This document shows, piece by piece, positions 1 through 8,643 of a stretch of 64,000 nucleotides of DNA. The notes under the pieces were generated by a model. It searched no databases and was not told the DNA's origin. It was given only the letters and a program-made list of their open reading frames with translations. A program made the position numbers and the translations under genes. The DNA is from Pedobacter frigiditerrae (lineage in GTDB: Bacteria; Bacteroidota; Bacteroidia; Sphingobacteriales; Sphingobacteriaceae): NCBI RefSeq assembly GCF_004331645.1, contig NZ_SJSK01000001.1:1054001-1118000 (forward strand). Reading direction: 5' to 3'. Within the stretch, counting starts at the first letter, position 1. Every line of letters starts with the position of its first letter.

Positions 1-1620
1 ATCCAAGATTTTTATAGCCCGTCTCCACCCAATAATGGGGGTGGCTTTTCATTTAGGGGCAATAATACCTATGCATCTCCCGAGCAAAGGAAGCGATTAA
101 TTGAAGTAAATGCCGATTACTTGGTAAAGCTGAAGCTATTGACATTTGATAAATTCAGTATTTATGGGAAAGTTGATTATATCTTAATTAAGAAGCAGAT
201 TACAGCTAACCTAGGGCAGTTAAAAGAGGATGTGCTTGTTTATAAAGAAATTGAAAAATACATTCCCTTTGCCAACGAAATTTACGAGCTGGAAAAATTA
301 CGCAGAAGAGGTACATATCTACAGGGTTCTGTAATTGCAGTTCGACTTACTAAAATCATGGGTCGGGTTGACTCCGCATCAGCAGTCTTAAGAAAAACAA
401 ATGATTTCCAGGGAATAAATTTATCCATTGCCAATCGTGCCGTGAATGGCTTGGTTTCTAGGGTTAAGAGTTTTATCGATTTTTATGTGAATTACGATCC
501 AGAATTTACGTGGTGGGTGCCTAAGCCTGCTGAAGATTTGAGTGCGGCTTTAAATAAGTACGCTCAAAATTTTGTGGTAAAAACAGAAAAAAGAGAAGGT
601 AATGAAATCATTGGTACGCCTATAGGAAGGGAAGAACTGCAAAGGCAAATCACAGCAGAAATGATTCCTTATACGCCTGAACAGCTTTTACAGCTTGCCG
701 AAAAAGAATTTGCATTTTGTGATAAGGAATTACTAAAGGCATCGAAAGAAATGGGTTTTGGTACCAATTGGAAAAAAGCGCAAGAGCAGGTGAAAAATAG
801 CTATGTCCCAGTTGGTAGGCAGCCCGAACTTATTGTAAAGCTACAAAATGATGCCCTTGAGTTTATTAAGGCTAATCAATTAATGGATATTCCCGATTTG
901 GCCAACGAAACTTGGGAAATGGAAATGATGAGTGCACAAAGACAATTGGTAAATCCGTTTTTTACTGGAGGAAAAGAAATTAGTATCTCCTATCCAACAC
1001 AAGCAATGTCGCAAGAAGACAAGCTGATGAGCATGAGAGGCAATAACCCTTATTTTTCGAGAGGTACTGTACAGCATGAGTTATTGCCCGGACATCACCT
1101 GCAATATTACATGAACAATCGCTACAAAGATTATAGGGGACTATTTTCAACTCCTTTTAGTGGAGAAGGATGGCCATTATATTGGGAGTTATTGTTGTAC
1201 GATAAAGGATTTGCGAAAACACCTGAGGAAAAGATTGGGATGCTATTTTGGCGCATGCACCGTTGTGCGAGGATACTTTTTTCCATAAATTATCATTTAG
1301 GCAAGTGGAATCCGAAACAATGCATAGACTTTTTAGTAGACAGAGTGGGACACGAGAAAGCCAATGCCGAAGGTGAAGTAAGGCGTTCGTTTGAAGGCGG
1401 TTATAGTCCATTGTACCAAATAGCCTATCTGGTAGGTGGTTTGCAAATCATGGCATTAAAAAATGAATTGGTAGATAAGGGCAAAATGTCTTACAAGCAA
1501 TTTCATGATGCAGTAATCAAGGAGAATCAAATTCCGATTGAAATGATAAGGGCAACATTAACCAATCAAAATTTAACGCGAGACTTTACTACGCAATGGA
1601 AATTTTACGATTTTAAGTAA
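1..1620 (+). CDS. DUF885 family protein, 5' end outside the window
   Basis: The reading frame is open from base 1 without a stop, so this is the last 539 residues of a longer protein. A TTG at 121 is only an internal codon, not the start. The C-terminal half carries the DUF885 hallmark HELLPGHH (bases about 1075-1098), a zinc-protease-like HExxH variant, followed by a conserved GEGWPLYWE segment and an FEGGYSPLYQIAY stretch near the end. DUF885 proteins are usually about 550-600 residues and often exported lipoproteins; some are proposed metallopeptidases, but the substrate is unknown. The amino-acid permease gene begins 26 bp downstream, which fits a peptide or amino-acid scavenging pair. 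The family call is firm, the activity is inference. Confidence 0.88.
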   Translation: MQDFYSPSPPNNGGGFSFRGNNTYASPEQRKRLIEVNADYLVKLKLLTFDKFSIYGKVDYILIKKQITANLGQLKEDVLVYKEIEKYIPFANEIYELEKLRRRGTYLQGSVIAVRLTKIMGRVDSASAVLRKTNDFQGINLSIANRAVNGLVSRVKSFIDFYVNYDPEFTWWVPKPAEDLSAALNKYAQNFVVKTEKREGNEIIGTPIGREELQRQITAEMIPYTPEQLLQLAEKEFAFCDKELLKASKEMGFGTNWKKAQEQVKNSYVPVGRQPELIVKLQNDALEFIKANQLMDIPDLANETWEMEMMSAQRQLVNPFFTGGKEISISYPTQAMSQEDKLMSMRGNNPYFSRGTVQHELLPGHHLQYYMNNRYKDYRGLFSTPFSGEGWPLYWELLLYDKGFAKTPEEKIGMLFWRMHRCARILFSINYHLGKWNPKQCIDFLVDRVGHEKANAEGEVRRSFEGGYSPLYQIAYLVGGLQIMALKNELVDKGKMSYKQFHDAVIKENQIPIEMIRATLTNQNLTRDFTTQWKFYDFK

Positions 1621-1646
1621 CCAAACAACCAACAAACCAAACAATT

Positions 1647-3074
1647 ATGGAAGAAAACACGATGCAATTTAAGCCTAGCCTTAAGTTGATGGATGCTACT
1701 ATGCTCGTTGCGGGTAGCATGATAGGCTCAGGAATATTTATCGTAAGTGCCGATATCACCAGAAATGTGGGCAGCAGTGGCTGGCTACTTGTTGTCTGGC
1801 TAATTACGGGGTTCATGACACTTACTGCTGCCCTTAGTTATGGCGAACTAAGTGCAATGTTTCCCAAGGCAGGTGGGCAATACATATACCTCAAAGAGGC
1901 ATACAACCCCTTAGTTAGTTTTTTATACGGATGGAGTTTTTTTACAGTGATACAAACCGCTACCATTGCAGCGGTAGGTGTAGCTTTTGCTAAGTTCACA
2001 GCTTATTTAATCCCCTCCTTTAGCGAAGATCTAGTGTTTTTAGATCTTGGCTTTATCAGTATCTCACCGGCCCAACTATTGGCCATTGCTGTAATTGCGG
2101 TGCTCACTTATATCAATAGTAGGGGGGTAAACAGTGGTAAAACAATACAAACAACCTTTACTTTAACCAAATTGCTGAGTCTTTTTGGTTTAATTGTTTT
2201 TGGCCTGTTTTTTTTGGATAAAGGCATATGGAAAAGCAATTGGGAAAACATATGGACGTTAGCTCCCTTATCTGCTAATGGAGGCCTGGGTACATACACT
2301 ACTTTGGCAGCTTTTGGCGCCATAGCTGCAGCCATGGTAGGGTCTATTTTTAGTAGCGACTCTTGGCATAACGTTACTTTTATTGCTGGAGAAATAAAAA
2401 ACCCTGCTAAAAACATAGGCTTAAGCTTAGCCTTGGGAACTCTTATAGTAACTGTCCTTTATTTACTAACGAATGTAATGTACACTGGGGTACTTTCGCT
2501 ACCTGATATTGCCTATTCCGATAAAGATAGAGTAGCCGTGGCTTCAGCTAATGTTATATTTGGCACTTCTGGTACTGTTATCATAGCCATCATGATCATG
2601 GTTTCGACCTTTGGCTGTAACAATGGATTAATCATGGCAGGTGCAAGGGTATATTATTCTATGGCTAAGGATAAATTGTTCTTTAAGAAAGCTGGCACGC
2701 TTAACAAAAATGCCGTACCTGGATTTGGCTTGTGGATACAATGTATTTTTGCCTGTTTATGGTGTTTAAGCGGTAAGTATGGCGACTTATTAGACATGAT
2801 CTCATTTGTGGTGGTACTGTTTTACATGCTTACCATTTTTGGTATTTTCATTCTTCGTAAAAAGCGTCCTGATGCCGATAGGCCTTATAAAGCTTTTGGT
2901 TATCCTGTTCTACCAATTATATATATCATCATGGGCTTGGCCTTTTGCACATTGCTTATCATGTTTAAACCGAAATTTACTTGGCCGGGTTTGATCATCA
3001 CCCTAGTGGGAATACCCGTGTATTACCTCGTTACTTTTTTGAATAGGGATAAAAAGGAAATAGGGAATTCTTAA
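1647..3074 (+). CDS. APC superfamily amino acid permease
   Basis: This 475-residue polytopic inner-membrane protein starts its first helix with the consensus GSMIGSGIF (about residues 22-30), the backbone substrate-binding loop of APC-family amino-acid/polyamine transporters. About twelve hydrophobic segments follow, with the conserved GGQYIYLKEAYNP motif after helix 2. The start at 1647 (MEENTMQF) gives a short cytoplasmic tail, and a second Met six codons in is an alternative. It follows the DUF885 gene by 26 bp, so the two are probably cotranscribed. The substrate cannot be read from the sequence; neutral amino acids are typical of the family. Confidence 0.92.
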   Translation: MEENTMQFKPSLKLMDATMLVAGSMIGSGIFIVSADITRNVGSSGWLLVVWLITGFMTLTAALSYGELSAMFPKAGGQYIYLKEAYNPLVSFLYGWSFFTVIQTATIAAVGVAFAKFTAYLIPSFSEDLVFLDLGFISISPAQLLAIAVIAVLTYINSRGVNSGKTIQTTFTLTKLLSLFGLIVFGLFFLDKGIWKSNWENIWTLAPLSANGGLGTYTTLAAFGAIAAAMVGSIFSSDSWHNVTFIAGEIKNPAKNIGLSLALGTLIVTVLYLLTNVMYTGVLSLPDIAYSDKDRVAVASANVIFGTSGTVIIAIMIMVSTFGCNNGLIMAGARVYYSMAKDKLFFKKAGTLNKNAVPGFGLWIQCIFACLWCLSGKYGDLLDMISFVVVLFYMLTIFGIFILRKKRPDADRPYKAFGYPVLPIIYIIMGLAFCTLLIMFKPKFTWPGLIITLVGIPVYYLVTFLNRDKKEIGNS

Positions 3075-3087
3075 ACTTAAATACGAC

Positions 3088-3165
3088 ATGAAATGGATAA
3101 GCAATTATTTAAAATCGTTTTTAATAATGGGGTTTTCTGTAAAGGCACAAGTTTTAAATTTTTAG
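3088..3165 (+). pseudogene. Possible signal-peptide remnant (25 codons)
   Basis: A 25-codon ORF reads as a positively charged start (MKWISNYLKS), a hydrophobic core (FLIMGFS) and an AxQ-like end (VKAQ), then stops. It resembles the start of an exported protein and lies just before the genuine GH43 gene, whose own signal peptide also ends LKAQ. It may be the stub of a deleted secreted-protein gene, or chance. Evidence is weak. Confidence 0.2.
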
Positions 3166-3213
3166 CCCTAAAAGCCAATTCAAAATGAATTTGTAAAAGT
3201 TATATTAATACAT

Positions 3214-6200
3214 ATGAAATTTCTTTTTTTTAGCCTAGTAAGCTTAATTAGTTTTACTTTACACTTAAAGGCTCAAAACCATCAACTACCAGGTAAGGGT
3301 AATCCGATCATACCTGGTTACTTTGCAGATCCAACTGTTAAAAAATTTGGTGATACTTATTATATTTATGCCACTACCGATGGCAATGGAGGGGGCTTTG
3401 GGCCTTCACAGGTATGGATGTCTAAAGATTTTGTTAACTGGTCATTGCAAGACATGAATTGGCCAACTACCCATTATTATTGGGCACCCGATGTAACCAG
3501 AGGCAATGATGGCAAATACTACATTTATTATTGTCAGCCAGTTGAGATTTTTGGAGCTGTTGGCGATACGCCTGTTGGTCCTTGGACTTCCTTATTGCCC
3601 GAAGGCAAACCCATTGTGCCTAACTTTTTGGTGCCAAACGTAATCACGTTAGATGGGCAAACATTTAGAGATGATGATGGGAAATTTTATATGTACTGGG
3701 GTACTTGGGGAATTTATCCAAATCATGGATGTGGAGTTGGTTTAATGAATCCCGATATGAAATCTTTTGCCAAATTAGCGCAAATACCCAATACGGTAGC
3801 AAAAGATTTTTTCGAAGCACCATTTATGTTTAAACGTAATGGCATATACTATTTAACCTATTCATCGGGCCGTTGTGAGGATGGAAGCTACCGAGTTCAA
3901 TATGTAATGAGTAAAACGGGACCAATGGGCCCCTTCGTTTTTGGGAAAAACAATCCTGTTTTATCTACTAATGCCGATGGCACAGTGCATGGCCCCGGAC
4001 ATCAATCAGTTTTACAAGAAGGCGACAACTTTTATATGGTTTACCATAGGCACAACAATCCTAATTCTGGGGGCGGCTTTCATAGGCAATTGGTAGCTGA
4101 TAAAATGGAATTTGATGCAGAGGGAAATATCGTTAAGATTAATCCCACGCATGAAGCAATAGGTTATTTAGCTAAAAATAGTAATCCACACGCTAACTTG
4201 GCCTTTAATGCAAAAGTAAAGGCCTCTTCTTTTTACAGTGCTGATTTTAAACCAAGTTTTGCCGTTGATGATAACAATGGAACCTTATGGAAGCCAAAAA
4301 ATAATACTAGCGTATCATGGTTAGAACTTGATTTAGGAAGTGTTAAGAATGTGAAAAGCATCCATACACAATTCGAATACGCAACTTGGTACTATCAGTA
4401 TATCATCCATTATTCTATTGATGGGAAAATTTGGCAGGTGTATGCAGATCAAACAAAAAACACCAAACACGGCAGTCCTGTTATTGATTTTGGTAACGTA
4501 AAAGCACGCTATTTAAAACTAACCATTACCGACACTGAATATCCAGGGCTTAACAAAGCGGTTTGGAACATGAAAGTTTTCGATAATGATGAATATCGTC
4601 CCAATGCCATCACCACAACAAAGAAATTAGCCGATCATCACAGTTATAAACCTCAAGGGCTAATTTTAGATTTAAATGCTAAATCTTTAAAAATAGGAAG
4701 TAGTGTTAGCGAATGGAAAAATGTTGGAAAGCTTAAAGGTAGTTTTTCTTCCGAACAATCGCAGGCTCCAGTGGTAGAAATTATAGGCGGAAAAAAGGCG
4801 CTTGTTTTTTCGGGGAAATCATCCCTCAAGTCGAGTTTCAAAGCTCCAGGGTCCTTAAATGGGAATAGTAGTTTTAGTGCAGCAATGTGGGTGTATAATC
4901 CCGAGATTGCCGATGAAGAACCGATTATATCATGGACACAGCGTGGAGGAGTAGACCTAACAAATGTTACGTTAGGTTACGGGCGCCATAAAAACTGGGG
5001 TGCAGCTGCGCACTGGGGCTGGGCAGATATGCCCTATGGAAAGCTTCCTGAAGCTGGCAAATGGCATCATATTGCATTGGTGTTTGATGGTACAATGGAA
5101 CGGCTATATGTAGATGGCGTTTTAGATAGGGAAGAGCGGAAAATGTTATTTGTAAATAGGCTTAGTGAAATTTTTATTGGCACTACAACCGATCGAAATG
5201 CTTATTTCTCGGGTGCGTTAGCTGCGTTAAAACTGTACGACATACCACTTACGGGAAATGAGGTAAAGAAAATGGCTGCCGAAAACTCTGATTCAGAAGC
5301 TGTGTTTTATTTTGAGACCTCGCCCCTCGATTATGGTAAGCTTAAAAATTGGAAAAATGAAGGTTTTGCTACTGGAAACTTAACGCCAGCTCAAAATTCC
5401 CCATTTGTTGAAGATATCCAAGGTAAAATCGCCCTCAATTTAAATGAGAAGGGGAAGATTACTTTTGATAAAGCAGTTCCAAGTACACTAAATGGCACAA
5501 AACCCTATACCATCATAGCCCAGGTATTTGCAGAAACAGCTTCTCAATATTTAGCAATGGCTTGGCCACAAGCTTCAAATAAGTTGTCGAAAACATTAAA
5601 AATTAAAGGAACAGGGAAGTGGCAACATATGCTCAGTACTTTTGATGGCCGTTTGCATAAAACCTATATCAATGGTGTTTTAAGCAGTAAAAATGAAATT
5701 GAGTTCTCGAAAAGTAAGGAGAACGAATTTACTATTTATGCCAATGGAGATAAAACGGCATTAGCTTCACTTATTGTATATAACTATGCTTATACATCAA
5801 TAGTAGCGTTAGAAGCCTACAAAAGTTGGCTCAATACTAAACAAAATACACTAACAGCAGCTACATTTGATCAGTTGCCAAAAGCCATTTCACCGAATAT
5901 GATTGCTATGTCTGCAGCCGATGTTAAGCTTGCAGGATCGAGCATTCACTATTATTTTATGGCAAAAGATGGTTTAAATAACAGTGGATGGTTAAATAGC
6001 AAAAAATATATCAACTTTGGACTAAATGCCGACCAATCGTATGCTTATGGCGTTAAGGCAAGAGACAACTATGGTAATGTAACTTTACCTTCTGCATACA
6101 CTGATGTTTCGACGAATATGAGCCAGTTTACCATATTTAAAGATGGTTTAGTGGCTAATCATGATTTCCAGAAAGATGGTATGATAGCTAGTCAATGGGA

Positions 6201-6747
6201 TGGTTTTATTGGAAGCGCCGATAAGGCATCAACAATAGATGGAGTACTCACTTTAGCATCAACGAATACCAAATGGGATAGCGCTACGCCGCTCGGGCCT
6301 TATTTATATAAAACGATAACTGGTAATTTTGTTGTTGAGGTTACCATAGCTGATTTAAGTGGATGGAAGGACAGGAAAACAAATGGAGCCAATGATATGG
6401 GCCTTATGGTACGTGGAACAGACGGCAAAGGCTTACTTCAGAGTAGTGTGATGCTAGGTTGGGGGATAGGTAACCTGGTAACCAACATGAGTGGTCGTGG
6501 TCGTGTTCAAACGAATAATGGCACTGCATTTAATTTCAATAGGTATTTACAAATTGAACGTAATGGGAACCTATTTAGTTTGAGGGCAAGTGCTGATGGT
6601 AAAGACTGGAAAGATTTGCCAGGAAGTCCGATATTACGTGCTGATATGGATAAAAAGGCTGTTCAAGTAGGGATGTTTCAGGCTACTTATGGAGAGCAAA
6701 GTGGTTATGGGTCCTTTAGTAACTTTAACATTATAAAGCAGAAGTAA
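3214..6747 (+). CDS. Secreted multidomain glycoside hydrolase family 43 protein
   Basis: This 1177-residue exported protein has a signal peptide (1-20, ending LKAQ). An N-terminal GH43 five-bladed propeller (about 25-320) shows the three acidic residues expected of the family: D39 in YFADPTV (general base), an Asp in RDDDGKFYMYWG (about 153-155) and E201 in FFEAPFMFK (general acid), plus H263 in GPGHQS. Next come an F5/8 type C/CBM32-like domain (about 325-456), two LamG/concanavalin-like segments (about 475-695 and 715-880) and a C-terminal DUF1349-like sandwich (about 1010-1177). GH43 enzymes act on arabinans, xylans or galactans; the exact linkage is not evident. No T9SS C-terminal sorting domain is recognisable. 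A strong hairpin terminator follows, so it is probably monocistronic. Confidence 0.9.
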   Translation: MKFLFFSLVSLISFTLHLKAQNHQLPGKGNPIIPGYFADPTVKKFGDTYYIYATTDGNGGGFGPSQVWMSKDFVNWSLQDMNWPTTHYYWAPDVTRGNDGKYYIYYCQPVEIFGAVGDTPVGPWTSLLPEGKPIVPNFLVPNVITLDGQTFRDDDGKFYMYWGTWGIYPNHGCGVGLMNPDMKSFAKLAQIPNTVAKDFFEAPFMFKRNGIYYLTYSSGRCEDGSYRVQYVMSKTGPMGPFVFGKNNPVLSTNADGTVHGPGHQSVLQEGDNFYMVYHRHNNPNSGGGFHRQLVADKMEFDAEGNIVKINPTHEAIGYLAKNSNPHANLAFNAKVKASSFYSADFKPSFAVDDNNGTLWKPKNNTSVSWLELDLGSVKNVKSIHTQFEYATWYYQYIIHYSIDGKIWQVYADQTKNTKHGSPVIDFGNVKARYLKLTITDTEYPGLNKAVWNMKVFDNDEYRPNAITTTKKLADHHSYKPQGLILDLNAKSLKIGSSVSEWKNVGKLKGSFSSEQSQAPVVEIIGGKKALVFSGKSSLKSSFKAPGSLNGNSSFSAAMWVYNPEIADEEPIISWTQRGGVDLTNVTLGYGRHKNWGAAAHWGWADMPYGKLPEAGKWHHIALVFDGTMERLYVDGVLDREERKMLFVNRLSEIFIGTTTDRNAYFSGALAALKLYDIPLTGNEVKKMAAENSDSEAVFYFETSPLDYGKLKNWKNEGFATGNLTPAQNSPFVEDIQGKIALNLNEKGKITFDKAVPSTLNGTKPYTIIAQVFAETASQYLAMAWPQASNKLSKTLKIKGTGKWQHMLSTFDGRLHKTYINGVLSSKNEIEFSKSKENEFTIYANGDKTALASLIVYNYAYTSIVALEAYKSWLNTKQNTLTAATFDQLPKAISPNMIAMSAADVKLAGSSIHYYFMAKDGLNNSGWLNSKKYINFGLNADQSYAYGVKARDNYGNVTLPSAYTDVSTNMSQFTIFKDGLVANHDFQKDGMIASQWDGFIGSADKASTIDGVLTLASTNTKWDSATPLGPYLYKTITGNFVVEVTIADLSGWKDRKTNGANDMGLMVRGTDGKGLLQSSVMLGWGIGNLVTNMSGRGRVQTNNGTAFNFNRYLQIERNGNLFSLRASADGKDWKDLPGSPILRADMDKKAVQVGMFQATYGEQSGYGSFSNFNIIKQK

Positions 6748-6823
6748 CTATTTTATTTTACGGCTACATCTTAACAAGTGCCTTAGGTTCTTTTTAAGAT
6801 GAGGAGAAGACCGAATGCACATG

Positions 6824-6856
6824 AAACCCCGAATCTAATTACAGCTTCGGGGTTTT
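6824..6856 (+). terminator. Rho-independent terminator after GH43 gene
   Basis: A perfect 10-bp stem, AAACCCCGAA (6824-6833) with TTCGGGGTTT (6846-6855), has a 12-nt loop and a short T run. It lies 77 bp after the GH43 stop codon. Confidence 0.8.
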
Positions 6857-6965
6857 ATAGTTTTGGAAAGCACTTCCTTTGTTACGTTATTCTGGATTTT
6901 ACGCAAACCGAGAGTTATGACGTTGACTATAATAATTACAATCCACTAGAAATACACTTCTAAAT

Positions 6966-7003
6966 AAAAAAACCCGAACCTAATTAAAGATTCGGGCTTT
7001 TTT
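6966..7003 (-). terminator. Terminator after the minus-strand SusCD operon
   Basis: CCCGAA (6973-6978 region) pairs with TTCGGG (6991-6996), flanked by A and T runs on both sides. It can work in both directions. On the minus strand it lies 13 bp past the stop of the last gene of the SusC-SusD-fasciclin-DUF5007 operon. Confidence 0.75.
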
Positions 7004-7015
7004 ATATCAACCTTA

Positions 7016-7969
7016 TTAAGGTTTTCTGGTAATTGCTGGTATTTGAACGGTTACTGTAAAGGTACCTGCAGAGAACACCTTGAAATCAAAGAATACTGGG
7101 TTTGCATTTCTGTTCTCTATGGTAAACTGACCTGGGATACGGTAATAGTTGCCCGTTCCGTTATTTCCATCCTTTATTGGGAAACCATTTGGCAGCTGTA
7201 TAAATCCCCATTCTAATCCCGAAGTTGTTTTTACTACAGGGAAATACGGGTTCATCTGCGACATGTTACCACGATCTCCTCTTGTTACAACCTCACCGGC
7301 AGCAGCATTAAAAATAGCACCATTTTTATCTAAAAACTTAAAGATAATTTTGTTAGGTCCAGCTGCATCATGTGTAACCGTAATCGGTAAAAAGTTGCTG
7401 GCCGAAAATCCTGTTTCGGCCCCCACGTCAGAAGTGGTGTAAAATGGACTTGTGCTTATCGCATAGTGTACTTTGGGCGTTAACTTTATTCTGCATGCAT
7501 TTAAAAGTGTACGTGTTCCTTTAGCATTGCTTACCTGTACATCAATCACATAGTCGCCCGTTGCAATATTGGCGGTGGCCTGTGAAAGGGCAATTCGTCC
7601 ACCAATTTCACCTACCGTTAAAGGAATTGAGGGTTTAAGTTCAATTTTTTTGTTCACTAATGCAATGGTCGAGTCCGCCACTGTAATTTGAGCGTTAAAC
7701 TGTTGAATCATGTATTGCTTAAGGAATTCTGGAGCATCTTTTCCCGTTGCCGAATTTCTAACGGCCAATAGCTTAACCGTAACAGGTCCTGAACTTCCAT
7801 CGAGTTCTAGTGGCTTAGAAGTGGTTACATTACCTTGGGTTGCAATTAAGGGATTTGGCGAATAGTACATATAATCACTAATAAAGCCCTTTTCAACTTT
7901 TGCACATCCATATAAAACTGCCATAAAAGCAACCATGGATAGATATAAAATTTTATGTTTTGAGTTCAT
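7016..7969 (-). CDS. DUF5007-like SusCD-associated lipoprotein
   Basis: This 317-residue protein has a lipoprotein signal peptide with the lipid-attachment Cys at residue 22 (VLYGC). The remainder is beta-rich with no catalytic motif visible. It is the fourth and last gene of the minus-strand SusC-SusD-fasciclin operon, starting 1 bp after the preceding stop. From memory, DUF5007 lipoproteins occupy this position in Pedobacter-type loci. In other Sus systems this slot holds a surface glycan-binding protein, so cell-surface ligand binding is the likely role. The family name is my best match, not a search result. Confidence 0.65.
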   Translation of the reverse strand: MNSKHKILYLSMVAFMAVLYGCAKVEKGFISDYMYYSPNPLIATQGNVTTSKPLELDGSSGPVTVKLLAVRNSATGKDAPEFLKQYMIQQFNAQITVADSTIALVNKKIELKPSIPLTVGEIGGRIALSQATANIATGDYVIDVQVSNAKGTRTLLNACRIKLTPKVHYAISTSPFYTTSDVGAETGFSASNFLPITVTHDAAGPNKIIFKFLDKNGAIFNAAAGEVVTRGDRGNMSQMNPYFPVVKTTSGLEWGFIQLPNGFPIKDGNNGTGNYYRIPGQFTIENRNANPVFFDFKVFSAGTFTVTVQIPAITRKP

Positions 7970-7970
7970 G

Positions 7971-8639
7971 TTAAAATCTAATAAATGTATGTGTGTTACT
8001 TAAAACATGTAAGATTCCGCCAGACGAAGGTTCTATTCCTGTGGTTTGACATTGAGCCTTTAAATCAATGTTTGGATCATTTGGCAATAGAACTGAATTT
8101 GGTGGATCAATGCCCCCCCTTACTTTAATATAAAATAAATAATAAATAGGCGCCGACGACCATGATTCATTGGGCTTAGGTTGTAATATGCGCTGCACGC
8201 CAGTTTGTGTATTGCCAAAATTTGGTGTCATGGTAACCTGCAGGGGTGCGCTCGTTAATTCGACCTTAGACTTAGTCATGTATATCCGTACTGAATCGGC
8301 GGTTAGGCTTGCATACATGTCTGTTAATTTATAGGTGTTATTTTCATTTATCTTTTGTACCGAATCTCTTTTTATTTTAAGGTATTTATTTATGGAATAA
8401 TTGGTTGGTGCAAAAAATGTGGCGGCACTATTTACCTCATTTTTAAGGTTATAATGATCAATTACCATAATCAAGGTGTCAAATAAATGGTACTTATGCT
8501 GTTTTAAGTAATCGTAAGTAGATAATGATGTTTTTGCTTCACTTAGTCCACCATCAGTTAGGTAATTACTTTTCTTGCAGCTTGTAAAATATGCAAGCCC
8601 TAGGCTACATATTAAAAAATAGAGTAGTTTATTTTTCAT
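7971..8639 (-). CDS. Fasciclin-like SusCD-associated lipoprotein
   Basis: From the ATG at 8639 this is 222 residues with a lipoprotein signal (Cys21 in YFTSC). The frame stays open for 43 more codons upstream, but those would overlap the end of susD, whereas 8639 starts 4 bp after the susD stop and directly precedes the signal peptide. The body resembles a fasciclin (FAS1) domain: YDYLKQHKYHLFDTLIMVID, then a FFAPTN signature (about residues 76-81), then a LTDMYASL segment. FAS1 domains mediate adhesion or ligand binding. Its place between SusD and the DUF5007-like lipoprotein argues for an accessory surface binding subunit of this uptake complex. Confidence 0.75.
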   Translation of the reverse strand: MKNKLLYFLICSLGLAYFTSCKKSNYLTDGGLSEAKTSLSTYDYLKQHKYHLFDTLIMVIDHYNLKNEVNSAATFFAPTNYSINKYLKIKRDSVQKINENNTYKLTDMYASLTADSVRIYMTKSKVELTSAPLQVTMTPNFGNTQTGVQRILQPKPNESWSSAPIYYLFYIKVRGGIDPPNSVLLPNDPNIDLKAQCQTTGIEPSSGGILHVLSNTHTFIRF

Positions 8640-8643
8640 GGTT

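Noticed and set aside
2108..2416. 102-codon minus-strand ORF inside the APC permease gene
   Set aside because: It lies entirely within a well-supported gene and has no recognisable features; hydrophobic plus-strand coding often gives such antisense ORFs.
3214..6747. T9SS C-terminal sorting domain on the GH43 enzyme
   Set aside because: The C-terminus is a DUF1349-like domain ending SNFNIIKQK; no type A or B sorting-domain motif was visible.
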